Assembly: GCF_003626595.1 (NCBI RefSeq)
Contig: NZ_RBAK01000001.1
Coordinates: forward strand, 806,001 to 870,000
Length of the DNA stretch: 64,000 bases
Direction of reading: 5' to 3'
DNA from: Micromonospora endolithica
GTDB lineage: Bacteria; Actinomycetota; Actinomycetes; Mycobacteriales; Micromonosporaceae
Numbering within the stretch: position 1 is the first letter of the stretch; the number at the start of each line of letters is the position of its first letter. Below are positions 34,298-43,728 of this stretch, one piece after another. A program made the translations under genes and the position numbers. The notes under the pieces are model-generated. The model saw nothing but the letters and a program-made list of their open reading frames with translations. It made no database searches and was not told where the DNA came from.

Positions 34298-35233
34298 TCA
34301 GTTTCCCGCGCCGGCGGAGGCGCTGTCCGGGTTGAAGTTGGCGGTGTCGCGCCGGGTCTCGAACGGCCGGGTCGTCGTCGCGTACGGCTCCTCGCCGATG
34401 GCGGTCAGCGCGTCCTGGGTCGACTGGCCGGCACGCTTGGCGGCGAGGAACTGGTCGTACCGCTCCGGCGAGACGACGCGCAGCTCGAAGTTCATGAAGG
34501 CGTGGTAGCTGCCGCACAGCTCGGCGCAGCGGCCGACGTAGGCGCCCTCGGTCTGCAGCTCGGAGACCTCGAACACGTTGCGGATCTTGCCGGGGAAGAC
34601 GTCCCGCTTGAACAGCATCTCCGGCACCCAGAACGAGTGGATGACGTCGCGGCTGGTCTCCTCGAACCGGATGGACCGGTCGGTCGGCAGCACGAGGATC
34701 GGGATGACCTCACTGGTGCCGAGCACGGAGGCGACGGTGTTGGCCTCGGTGCCCTGGCCGTCGCGGTAGTTGAACTGCCAGTTCCACTTGAAGGCGACCA
34801 CCTCGACCGTCACGTCGGGGTTCTTGGTGGTGCGTACCACGTCGGTCTGCACGATCGCCGTGTAGTAGAAGAGCACCGAGACGATCAGGATCGGCGCGAT
34901 GGTGTAGAGGAACTCCATCGGCAGGTTGTAGCGGGTCTGCACGGGCAGTTCGTCGCCCCGGCGGCGGTACCGCACCACACACCAGAAGATCAGGCCCCAC
35001 ACGAAGACGCCGACCGCGAGCGCGGCGATGCACGACGCGATCCACAGGTCGTACATGCGGTTGGCTTCCGGCGTGATGCCGCCCTGCGGCCAGCCGAAGC
35101 CGCCGAACGCCGCTCCGACGTCGCACCCCGTGAGCAGGACCAGCAGCGCCGCTCCGCCGAGACCGAGCCCGGCGAGCCGACCGGCACCCCGCCCCCGGCG
35201 CCGGGCGGCTCCTGGGGAAGCGCTGTGCCGCAC
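34298..35233 (-). CDS. ctaC: cytochrome c oxidase subunit II
   Basis: A 311-residue lipoprotein-type subunit II. The signal sequence ends in the lipobox 'LLTGC', two transmembrane helices follow, and the periplasmic-side cupredoxin domain carries the CuA site: His in 'VIHSFWVPE', then 'CAELCGSYHAFM' (two Cys, His, Met). The aromatic 'FKWNWQFNY' that relays electrons is present. The start is uncertain: GTG 35233 gives a normal signal peptide; GTG 35269 is an alternative that adds 12 residues. No heme-c domain. It transfers electrons from QcrC to subunit I. Confidence 0.94.
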   Translation of the reverse strand: MRHSASPGAARRRGRGAGRLAGLGLGGAALLVLLTGCDVGAAFGGFGWPQGGITPEANRMYDLWIASCIAALAVGVFVWGLIFWCVVRYRRRGDELPVQTRYNLPMEFLYTIAPILIVSVLFYYTAIVQTDVVRTTKNPDVTVEVVAFKWNWQFNYRDGQGTEANTVASVLGTSEVIPILVLPTDRSIRFEETSRDVIHSFWVPEMLFKRDVFPGKIRNVFEVSELQTEGAYVGRCAELCGSYHAFMNFELRVVSPERYDQFLAAKRAGQSTQDALTAIGEEPYATTTRPFETRRDTANFNPDSASAGAGN

Positions 35234-35454
35234 GGCCGACGGCCGTACCTCCGAACTCCTTGCGACCACCTGGTCCTGCCTCCCTAGCGCGCCGCGGTGT
35301 CTTTTTCGTCGTTCTGCCGGTCCCCGCCGTGCGGGGCGGCAGCACCGCGGCAAAGGCGTCACCGACGGTCGCAGATTACTCGACCATGACGGGCCTGACC
35401 GTGGTGGGGTCACTGTCCGCCCCCATCGGGGGGATCATGGCCATACCGGCACGA

Positions 35455-35460
35455 TACGTT
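35455..35460 (+). promoter_or_regulatory. predicted -10 box before the repeat/mini-ORF
   Basis: TACGTT with 7 nt to a GTG at 35468 that opens a 20-codon ORF; same spacing as the other leaderless boxes in the window. Confidence 0.4.
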
Positions 35461-35465
35461 GGCTT

Positions 35466-35520
35466 CCGTGAGCGCGAGGAGCGAGCCGGGGTTGCGAGCC
35501 CCGCAGTCGCGAACAGAAGG
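35466..35520 (+). repeat. third copy of the dispersed mini-ORF repeat
   Basis: Shares CCGTGAGCGCGAGGAG at the start and GAGCCCCGCAGTCGCGAAC near the end with the pair at 3425-3540, but the middle is 2 nt longer. It lies immediately upstream of, and in the same direction as, the cysteine desulfurase gene and ends with an AGAAGGGG ribosome site. Confidence 0.8.
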
Positions 35521-35530
35521 GGCACCGTGA
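35468..35530 (+). CDS. repeat-encoded 20-codon leader ORF
   Basis: GTG 35468 to TGA 35528-35530. The TGA overlaps the GTG start of the cysteine desulfurase (GTGA). With a TACGTT box 7 nt upstream it would be translated as a leaderless peptide and couple translation of the downstream gene. The peptide differs from the one at 3415-3537 after residue 5 because of the 2-nt difference in the repeat, which suggests that the coupling matters more than the sequence. Confidence 0.35.
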   Translation: MSARSEPGLRAPQSRTEGAP

Positions 35531-36678
35531 GCGCGTCCCCGGTCTACCTGGACGCGGCCACCGCCGCGCCACCGCATCCGGTCACCCGGCAGGCCCTGCT
35601 GGCCGCGCTCGACGACGGCTGGGCCGACCCCGCCCGGCTGTACGGCCAGGCCCGCCGGGCCCGGCAACTCCTCGACGCCGCGCGCGAGGCCGCCGCGGCC
35701 ACTCTCGGTGTCCGTGCCGACGAGCTGTCCTTCACCCCCAGCGGTACGGCGGCGGCGCATTCGGCCGTGCTCGGTGGCCTGCTGGGGCGGCGTCGGGTGG
35801 GTCGGGTGCTGGTGCACTCGGCGATCGAGCACTCCGCGGTGCTGCACGCGGCGGAGAAGCACGTGGCCGAGGGCGGTTCGGTGGGGCCGGTGCCGGTGGA
35901 CCGGCTGGGCCGGCTCGACCTGCCGGCGTGGTCGGCGGCGGTACGCGCGCCGGGCGTGGCCCTCGCCGCGCTGATCGCCGCCAGCCACGAGGTCGGCACC
36001 GTCCAGCCGGTGGCCGAGGCGGCTGAGGCGTGTGCCGAGGTCGGGGTACCGCTGTTCGTGGACGGCGCGCAGGTGGTGGGGCGCGTGCCGGTGCCCGCCG
36101 GCTGGTCGGTGCTCACCGCCAGCGCGCACAAGTGGGGCGGCCCGCCGGGCGTCGGGTTGCTGGTGGTCCGCAAGGGCACCCGCTGGGAGTCGCCGTGGCC
36201 TGCCGACGAGCGGGAGTCCGGTCGTACGCCCGGGGTGGTGAACCTGCCGGCGGTGGTGGCGGCGGCGGCGAGCCTGCGCGCGGCGGCGGCCGACGCGGCG
36301 GCGGAGGCGGCCCGGCTCGCGCCGCTGGTGGACCGGATCCGGGCCCGGGTGGCGGCGGACGTGCCGGACGTCGAGGTGGTGGGTGACCCGGACCGCCGGT
36401 TGCCGCACCTGGTGACGTTCTCCTGCCTGTACGTCGACGGCGAGGCGTTGCTGCACGCGCTGGACCGGCGCGGGTTCGCGGTGTCCTCGGGCTCGTCGTG
36501 CACGTCGTCGACGCTGCGCCCGTCGCACGTGCTGGAGGCGATGGGGGTGCTGTCGCACGGCAACGTGCGGGTCTCCCTGCACCGGGAGACGACCGAGGCC
36601 GACGTCGAGCGGTTTCTGGCCGAGCTGCCGGGCGTGGTGGCGGAGCTGCGTGCCGAGGCGGGGGTGACGGCGCTGTGA
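35527..36678 (+). CDS. cysteine desulfurase (NifS/IscS-type)
   Basis: A 383-residue PLP-dependent aminotransferase-fold enzyme that takes sulfur from cysteine. It has 'IEHSAVLHAAE' (His stacking on PLP), 'FVDGAQVVGRVP' (Asp/Gln), the PLP Lys in 'TASAHKWGGPPGVG', and the catalytic Cys in the loop 'SSGSSCTSS'. It is slightly short for IscS. The TusA gene follows with a 4-nt GTGA overlap, so sulfur is probably passed to TusA, for example for tRNA thiolation or molybdopterin/Fe-S assembly. Confidence 0.92.
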   Translation: MSASPVYLDAATAAPPHPVTRQALLAALDDGWADPARLYGQARRARQLLDAAREAAAATLGVRADELSFTPSGTAAAHSAVLGGLLGRRRVGRVLVHSAIEHSAVLHAAEKHVAEGGSVGPVPVDRLGRLDLPAWSAAVRAPGVALAALIAASHEVGTVQPVAEAAEACAEVGVPLFVDGAQVVGRVPVPAGWSVLTASAHKWGGPPGVGLLVVRKGTRWESPWPADERESGRTPGVVNLPAVVAAAASLRAAAADAAAEAARLAPLVDRIRARVAADVPDVEVVGDPDRRLPHLVTFSCLYVDGEALLHALDRRGFAVSSGSSCTSSTLRPSHVLEAMGVLSHGNVRVSLHRETTEADVERFLAELPGVVAELRAEAGVTAL

Positions 36679-36908
36679 CGTTTCCCGACGAGGTGCTCGA
36701 CTGCCGGGGTCAGCGGTGCCCGCTGCCGGTGATCGCGGCGGCCCGCCGGCTGCCCGAACTACCGGTCGGGTCGGTGGTGCGGGTGCTGGCCGACGACCCG
36801 GCGGCGGCGGTGGACATCCCCGCCTGGTGTCGGATGCGGGGGCAGGAGTTCCTCGGCACGGTCACCGGCGCGGACGGCCCCGGCTACGACGTGCGCCGCC
36901 GGCACTGA
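36675..36908 (+). CDS. TusA-family sulfur carrier
   Basis: A 77-residue sulfurtransferase. The motif 'DCRGQRCPLPVI' holds the sulfur-carrying Cys of the CPxP signature. It accepts persulfide sulfur from the cysteine desulfurase encoded just upstream (GTGA overlap). Convergent with the adenosine kinase gene, 19 nt away. Confidence 0.92.
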   Translation: MTFPDEVLDCRGQRCPLPVIAAARRLPELPVGSVVRVLADDPAAAVDIPAWCRMRGQEFLGTVTGADGPGYDVRRRH

Positions 36909-36927
36909 CCCCGGGGCCGGTACGGCG

Positions 36928-38473
<1,546 letters not shown>

Positions 38474-38655
38474 GTGGATATCTCCCTGCGCGGTATGGGT
38501 CCGGACGCACTGGCCAACGCTCCCCGTCGCCCAGTATTCCCGGTGTGGTCCGTCCCCCGATGGTACGCCGCCGCAGCCGCGACGGCCCGGGTGGCGTGAT
38601 CCGGGCCGCAGGTCGGGCGGCTCCACCCGGGTCCGGTTTCGACCGGTGCGGGCGG

Positions 38656-39795
38656 TCAGCGACTCCACTGCCCGGCCAGCCGGGTGCCCAGCGCCCGCAG
38701 CCCCTCGGCCGGCCGGCCCATGGCCGCCTCGACGCCGCCGCGCTCCTCGCCGCCGAAGTGCTCCACCAGGCTGTACGCCTCGGTCACCCCGGCCGCGGCG
38801 GACTCCCGGCGTCCCGCGCTCACCCGGCCGGCCACCACCACGCAGGGCACCCCCCGGTCGCGGGCGGCCCCGGCCACCCCGGCGACCACCTTGCCGCGCA
38901 GTGACTGGTGGTCGAACGACCCCTCGCCGGTGATCACCAGGTCGACGCCGTCCAGCGCGGCGTCGAGCCCGATCGCCCGGTTCACCAGGCCGATGCCCGA
39001 CTCGCACTGACCGCCGAGGGCCAGGATCGCCGCGCCGAGCCCGCCGGCCGCACCTCCGCCGGGCAGCGCGCCGAGGCCCGGCGGACAGCCGGGCAGGTCC
39101 CGTTCCAGGACGGCGGCGAACCGCTCCAACGCGGCGTCGAGCAGCAGCACGTCGGCCCGGTCGGCGCCCTTCTGCGGGCCGAAGACGTTGCTCGCCCCGT
39201 GCAGGCCGAGCAGTGGGTTGTCCACGTCGGTGGCGGCCACCAGCCGGACCCCGCGCAGCCGGGGGGCTCCGTCCAGCGCGGCCGCCGCGGCCAGCGCCGC
39301 TCCCCCGTACGGCAGGGCCGCGCCGGTGTCGTCCAGCGGGGTGACCCCGAGCGCGGTGAGCATCCCGGCGCCGGCGTCGTTGGTGGCGGAGCCGCCCAGC
39401 CCGATCACCACCTGCCGGGCGCCGTGCTCCACCGCGGCGGCGACCAGCAGTCCCAGCCCGTACGACGTGGTGGCCTTCGGATCGCGCTCCTCGGCGGCGA
39501 GCAGGTGCAGGCCGCACGCCTGGGCGCTCTCCAGGTAGGCGGTCGCGCCGTCGGCGGTGAGCAGGATCTCACCGGCCGCCGGTCGCCCGCGCGGGTCCAC
39601 CGTCGGCACCGGCACGCGCCGGCCGTCCAGCGCGTCGGCGAGGACGTCGAGGAACCCCGGCCCGCCGTCGGCGAGTGGGCGGATGAGCAGGTCGTCGCCG
39701 GTGGTCACGGTGCGCCAGCCGGCGGCGACCGCGGCGGCCACGTCGGGGGCGGACAACGTGCCGGCGAACTTGTCCGGACAGAGCAGCACGCGCAT
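38656..39795 (-). CDS. glxK: glycerate kinase
   Basis: A 379-residue family-1 glycerate kinase that phosphorylates glycerate with ATP. Family markers: 'VLLCPDKFAGTLSA' at the N-terminus, 'PLADGGPGFLDVL', 'IGLGGSATNDAGAGML', 'NVFGPQKGAD', and 'VITGEGSFDHQSLRGKVVAGVA'. ATG 39795 has no Shine-Dalgarno; a CACACT sequence 7 nt upstream may be a leaderless -10 element. Divergent from nadA. Confidence 0.93.
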   Translation of the reverse strand: MRVLLCPDKFAGTLSAPDVAAAVAAGWRTVTTGDDLLIRPLADGGPGFLDVLADALDGRRVPVPTVDPRGRPAAGEILLTADGATAYLESAQACGLHLLAAEERDPKATTSYGLGLLVAAAVEHGARQVVIGLGGSATNDAGAGMLTALGVTPLDDTGAALPYGGAALAAAAALDGAPRLRGVRLVAATDVDNPLLGLHGASNVFGPQKGADRADVLLLDAALERFAAVLERDLPGCPPGLGALPGGGAAGGLGAAILALGGQCESGIGLVNRAIGLDAALDGVDLVITGEGSFDHQSLRGKVVAGVAGAARDRGVPCVVVAGRVSAGRRESAAAGVTEAYSLVEHFGGEERGGVEAAMGRPAEGLRALGTRLAGQWSR

Positions 39796-39863
39796 GCGGT
39801 GCAGTGTGGCAGCCCACACCGGCGGAGGCTGCGCCGCGCCCGCGCTGTGGGACCATGGGGTAC

Positions 39864-41063
39864 GTGACGTCGACCTGGGTAGAACCCTCCAACACCGCCA
39901 CCGCCCTGCTGCTGCTGGGCCGGGGCAGCGACCCCGCCACCGAGCGTGGCGTCGAGTGTCCGGGTGACCTGCCGGCGCCCAGCGACCCGGACCTGGTGGC
40001 GCGGGCGGCGGCGGCGAAGGCGGCGCTGGGCGACTCGGTGTTCGTGCTGGGCCACCACTACCAGCGCGACGAGGTGATCCAGTTCGCCGACGTGACCGGT
40101 GACTCGTTCAAGCTGGCCCGGGAGGCGGCGGCCCGGCCGGACGCCGAATACATCGTCTTCTGCGGCGTGCACTTCATGGCCGAGAGCGCGGACATCCTCA
40201 CCTCGGACGCGCAGAAGGTGATCCTGCCGGACCTGGCCGCCGGTTGCTCGATGGCCGACATGGCGGTGCTGTCGCAGGTCGAGAAGGCCTGGGACCTGTT
40301 CACCGACCTGGGCATCGCCGCGCAGACGGTGCCGGTGACCTACATGAACTCCTCGGCCGACATCAAGGGCTTCGTCGGGCGCAACGGCGGCGTGGTCTGC
40401 ACCTCGTCCAACGCCCGGCGCGCGCTGGACTGGGCGTACGAGCAGGGCTCGAAGGTGTTCTTCCTGCCCGACCAGCACCTCGGCCGCAACACCGCCGTGC
40501 TGGAGATGGGGCTCTCGCTGGACGACTGCGTGCTCTACGACCCGCACAAGCCGAACGGCGGGCTCACCCCGGAGCAGCTGCGCGACGCGAAGATGATCCT
40601 GTGGCGCGGGCACTGCTCGGTGCACGGGCGGTTCACGCTGGACAGCGTGAACGACGTGCGGGAGCGGGTGCCGGGGGTCAACGTGCTGGTGCACCCCGAG
40701 TGCCGGCACGAGGTGGTCACCGCCGCTGACTTCGTCGGCTCGACGGAATACATCATCAAGGCCGTCGAGGCGGCTCCGGCCGGCTCGGCGTGGGCGGTGG
40801 GCACCGAACTGAACCTGGTCCGCCGGCTGGCGCTGGCCCACCCGGACAAGCAGATCATGTTCCTGGACAAGGCGGTCTGCTACTGCTCGACGATGAACCG
40901 GATCGACCTGCCGCACCTGGTCTGGGCCCTGGAGGAACTGGTGGCCGGCCGGGTGGTCAACCAGATCACCGTCGACCCGGACACCGCCCACCACGCTCGG
41001 GTGGCGCTGGACCAGATGCTCGCCCTGCCCGGCGCGGACACGCCGCCACCGGCCGCGGGCTGA
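39864..41063 (+). CDS. nadA: quinolinate synthase
   Basis: A 399-residue enzyme condensing iminoaspartate with dihydroxyacetone phosphate in NAD synthesis. The three Fe-S cysteines fit 'AAGCSMAD', 'LVHPECRHEV' and 'CYCSTMN'. Substrate motifs 'GHHYQRDE', 'YMNSSADIK', 'FLPDQHLGRN' and 'GTELNLVRRLA' are present. Length and the N-terminal 'LLLLGRGSDP' match the actinobacterial type. The GTG at 39864 is chosen by comparison with relatives; ATG 39855 is in frame. nadB and nadC are not adjacent. Confidence 0.94.
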   Translation: MTSTWVEPSNTATALLLLGRGSDPATERGVECPGDLPAPSDPDLVARAAAAKAALGDSVFVLGHHYQRDEVIQFADVTGDSFKLAREAAARPDAEYIVFCGVHFMAESADILTSDAQKVILPDLAAGCSMADMAVLSQVEKAWDLFTDLGIAAQTVPVTYMNSSADIKGFVGRNGGVVCTSSNARRALDWAYEQGSKVFFLPDQHLGRNTAVLEMGLSLDDCVLYDPHKPNGGLTPEQLRDAKMILWRGHCSVHGRFTLDSVNDVRERVPGVNVLVHPECRHEVVTAADFVGSTEYIIKAVEAAPAGSAWAVGTELNLVRRLALAHPDKQIMFLDKAVCYCSTMNRIDLPHLVWALEELVAGRVVNQITVDPDTAHHARVALDQMLALPGADTPPPAAG

Positions 41064-41159
41064 CCACGCTCCGTAGTTCCCTTGGTACGAGAAAGTGCCA
41101 GATCACCGATTGATGCCGCCGAGGGCGATGTGACCGGGTCCATTCTCGTCACCGAGGGC

Positions 41160-41165
41160 TATGCT
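41160..41165 (+). promoter_or_regulatory. candidate -10 box for murA
   Basis: TATGCT about 104 nt before the TTG start of murA. Confidence 0.35.
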
Positions 41166-41268
41166 GCCGGAGCGACGCGCGGCGCCGTTTTGCCGCCGCC
41201 CCGTTCCGGGTAGCTGGACAGCTCGCCCCACCACCGACACGGCACCACCCGACGCGCTGGAGGTTGCG

Positions 41269-42624
41269 TTGACCGAGGACGTCCTGGTCGTACACGGAGG
41301 TACTCCGCTGGAAGGGCGGATCCGCGTGCGCGGCGCGAAGAACCTGGTCTCGAAGGCGATGGTCGCCGCCCTGCTGGGCGACACCCCGAGCCGGCTCTAC
41401 GACGTGCCGAAGATCCGGGACGTCGAGGTGGTCCGCGGGCTCCTCGGTCTGCACGGCGTGAAGGTCACCGACGGCGACGAGGACGGCGAGCTGGTCTTCG
41501 ACCCCGCCAACGTGGAGAGCGCCAGCACCGACCAGATCAACGTGCACGCGGGCTCCAGCCGGATCCCGATCCTGTTCTGCGGTCCGCTGCTGCACCGGCT
41601 CGGGCACGCCTTCATCCCCGACCTCGGCGGCTGCCACATCGGCCCCCGGCCGATCGACTTCCACCTCCAGGCGCTGCGCGAGTTCGGCGCGACGGTGGAG
41701 AAGCGCCCCGAGGGCCTGCACCTGTCCGCGCCCAACGGGCTGCACGGCACCAAGTTCGCCCTGCCGTACCCGAGTGTGGGGGCCACCGAGCAGGTCCTGC
41801 TCACCGCGGTGATGGCCGACGGCGTCACCGAGCTGCGCAACGCGGCGGTCGAGCCGGAGATCATCGACCTCATCTGCATCCTGCAGAAGATGGGCGCGAT
41901 CATCAAGGTGCACACCGACCGGGTGATCGAGATCCAGGGCGTGCCGAAGCTGCACGGCTACACCCACCGGCCGATCCCGGACCGGATCGAGGCCGCGAGC
42001 TGGGCCGCCGCCGCACTGGCCACCCGCGGTCACGTCGAGGTGCTCGGCGCGCAGCAGGCCGACATGATGACCTTCCTGAACATCTTCCGCTCGGTCGGCG
42101 GCGAGTACGAGGTCACCGACACCCGCCCGCCGAAGCTCGGCGACCCGGGCCAGGAGGGCGGCATCCGGTTCTGGCACCCGGGCGGCGAGCTGAACGCCGT
42201 CGCGCTGGAGACCGACGTGCACCCCGGCTTCATGACCGACTGGCAGCAGCCGCTGGTGGTGGCGCTGACCCAGGCGCGCGGCCTGTCGATCGTCCACGAG
42301 ACCGTGTACGAGCAGCGGCTGGGCTACACCGAGGCGCTGAACAAGATGGGCGCCAACATCCAGGTCTACCGGGACTGCCTGGGCGGCACCCCGTGCCGTT
42401 TCGGCCGGCGCAACTTCAAGCACTCCGCGGTGATCGCCGGGCCGAGCAAGCTGCACGCCGCCGACCTGGTCATCCCCGACCTGCGGGCCGGGTTCAGCCA
42501 CCTGATCGCCGCCCTGGCCGCCGAGGGCACCTCCCGGGTCTACGGCGTCGATCTGATCAACCGCGGCTACGAGGACTTCGAGGCCAAGCTCGCCGACCTC
42601 GGCGCGCACGTCGAGCGTCCCTGA
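41269..42624 (+). CDS. murA: UDP-N-acetylglucosamine 1-carboxyvinyltransferase
   Basis: A 451-residue EPSP-synthase-fold enzyme that adds enolpyruvate to UDP-GlcNAc, the first committed step of peptidoglycan synthesis. 'VRGAKNLVSKAMVAALL' binds the sugar nucleotide, and the PEP-binding loop retains Cys ('LGGCHIGPRP'), so fosfomycin sensitivity of this residue type is expected from family knowledge. C-terminal 'GGFSHLI'-like segment reads 'AGFSHLIAALAAEG'. The start is TTG 41269 with GGAGG 5 nt upstream; no ATG/GTG fits better. Actinobacteria often carry two MurA paralogues. Confidence 0.92.
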   Translation: MTEDVLVVHGGTPLEGRIRVRGAKNLVSKAMVAALLGDTPSRLYDVPKIRDVEVVRGLLGLHGVKVTDGDEDGELVFDPANVESASTDQINVHAGSSRIPILFCGPLLHRLGHAFIPDLGGCHIGPRPIDFHLQALREFGATVEKRPEGLHLSAPNGLHGTKFALPYPSVGATEQVLLTAVMADGVTELRNAAVEPEIIDLICILQKMGAIIKVHTDRVIEIQGVPKLHGYTHRPIPDRIEAASWAAAALATRGHVEVLGAQQADMMTFLNIFRSVGGEYEVTDTRPPKLGDPGQEGGIRFWHPGGELNAVALETDVHPGFMTDWQQPLVVALTQARGLSIVHETVYEQRLGYTEALNKMGANIQVYRDCLGGTPCRFGRRNFKHSAVIAGPSKLHAADLVIPDLRAGFSHLIAALAAEGTSRVYGVDLINRGYEDFEAKLADLGAHVERP

Positions 42625-42642
42625 CCCACCGGAGTCGCGCCC

Positions 42643-42685
42643 CGTCGGCGCCCCGGCGCACCGCGATGTGCGCCGGGCGCCGACG
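42643..42685 (+). terminator. terminator after murA
   Basis: An 18-bp stem with one bulged C (CGTCGGCGCC... / ...GGCGCCGACG) and a CGCGAT loop, followed by TTTGG. Confidence 0.8.
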
Positions 42686-42691
42686 TTTGGC

Positions 42692-42697
42692 TACCCT
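42692..42697 (+). promoter_or_regulatory. predicted leaderless -10 box, DUF3043 gene
   Basis: TACCCT with 6 nt to the GTG at 42704. Confidence 0.5.
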
Positions 42698-42703
42698 TGC
42701 CGC

Positions 42704-43303
42704 GTGCCGTCGCTGTTTCGCCGCAAGTCAACCGACCTCGTCGACGAGTCCGTCACCTCGGTGACGCCCGACGAGGAGTCCTCCTCCACGCGCCCCCGGG
42801 GCTACACGCCGGCCAAGGGCCGCGAGACGCCGAAGCGTCCCGTCGCCGGCCGGCGGCCCGTCGGCTCCACCAAGCCGCTGACCAAGGAGGAGCAGCGGGA
42901 GCGCCGGCGTCAGCTGCGCGCCGAGTCGGCGGCGGAGTTCCGGCGCGAGGGCGGGCCGCGTGACCGTGGCCCGGAGAAGCTGCTGGCCCGCAACGTGGTC
43001 GACTCCCGGCGTACGGTCGGCACCTGGTTCTTCGGTGGGGCGTTGCTGGTGCTGATCGGCTCGAACCCGGCGATGCCGCCGGCGATCCAGTTGGCCTCCA
43101 ACCTGGTGTGGGGCGCCCTGGCGCTCGGCGTGGTGGTGGACTCGGTGCTGATCTGCCGGAAGATCAAGAAGCTGGTCCGGGAGCGCTTCCCCAACACCGG
43201 TCAGCGGATGGGTTCCCTCTACCTCTACGCGATCATGCGATCCATCACCTTCCGCAAGATGCGGGCCCCGGCACCGCGCGTCGCCATCGGCGAGGCGGTC
43301 TGA
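42704..43303 (+). CDS. DUF3043 membrane protein
   Basis: A 199-residue protein conserved in actinobacteria. The N-terminal 90 residues are basic and hydrophilic ('KPLTKEEQRERRRQLRAES'), followed by 'ARNVVDSRRTVGTWFFGGALL', a first transmembrane helix, a second at about 130-150 ('LASNLVWGALALGVVVDSVL') and a charged C-terminus with 'KKLVRERFP'. Function unknown; related mycobacterial genes lie near adoK/cobT. It starts without a Shine-Dalgarno. Confidence 0.85.
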   Translation: MPSLFRRKSTDLVDESVTSVTPDEESSSTRPRGYTPAKGRETPKRPVAGRRPVGSTKPLTKEEQRERRRQLRAESAAEFRREGGPRDRGPEKLLARNVVDSRRTVGTWFFGGALLVLIGSNPAMPPAIQLASNLVWGALALGVVVDSVLICRKIKKLVRERFPNTGQRMGSLYLYAIMRSITFRKMRAPAPRVAIGEAV

Positions 43304-43724
43304 TCCCGACCGCCGGCACCCCGGCGGCACACTCGTCCCGAAGGGTCCCCGCTCGCCCGTGCGGCGCGTGGGGACCCTTTCGCACATTCAGCACTGGCGG
43401 CCCGATTCGGTCATAGGGTTAAATGCCCGACAGTGGGGACAACGTTTGCCGGGTGTGCCGAGGCACAGTGGCGGTGAGCGAGCCCACGCCGCTACCCTCC
43501 ATCCGCAGCCCACGACGTGCCGGACGGGTCGGACCACCGGCGCGCGCGGGGCGTTCGGCAGGACAACTGGCAAGAGGTGACATCGCCGTGAGCGAGCGGA
43601 CGCGAGCCGACCACCGGGGCGCGGCCGTGAACGAGCGGACGCCCTCCGGCGCCTCCGCCGGTCCCGCTCGCCTCCGGTGCCCCGGATCCGCGCCGACCGC
43701 CGCCCGTGGCGACGGGCCACCCGG
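43304..43724. other. 421-nt region upstream of the WG-repeat gene
   Basis: Contains the terminator at 43341-43380, a TAGGGT box (43414-43419), a possible small ORF (43423-43728), and three similar words GTGA(G/A)CGAGC at 43474, 43588 and 43627, each preceded by a GC-GCC-like context. The repeated words look like duplicated gene starts. No established family recognised. Confidence 0.4.
43341..43380 (+). terminator. terminator after the DUF3043 gene
   Basis: 10-bp stem AAGGGTCCCC / GGGGACCCTT with an internal GC-rich loop and a short T-run. Confidence 0.8.
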
Positions 43725-43728
43725 ATGA
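43423..43728 (+). CDS. possible small ORF overlapping the WG-repeat gene
   Basis: 101 codons from ATG 43423 to a TGA that overlaps the ATG of the next gene (ATGA at 43725-43728). It begins with 'MPDSGDNVCRVCRG', a C-x-x-C pair, but the rest is Arg/Pro/Ala-rich and its third-position GC is lower than in neighbouring genes (CTA, CGA, GCA, AGA codons). A shorter version from GTG 43588 has AAGAGGTGA upstream. Real coding is doubtful; a coupling leader is possible. Confidence 0.25.
   Translation: MPDSGDNVCRVCRGTVAVSEPTPLPSIRSPRRAGRVGPPARAGRSAGQLARGDIAVSERTRADHRGAAVNERTPSGASAGPARLRCPGSAPTAARGDGPPG

Noticed and set aside
43590..43700. Further copies of the MSARS mini-ORF repeat before the WG gene
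   Set aside because: Only the first few codons (GTGAGCGAGC) are similar; the diagnostic CCCGCAGTCGCGAAC part is absent.
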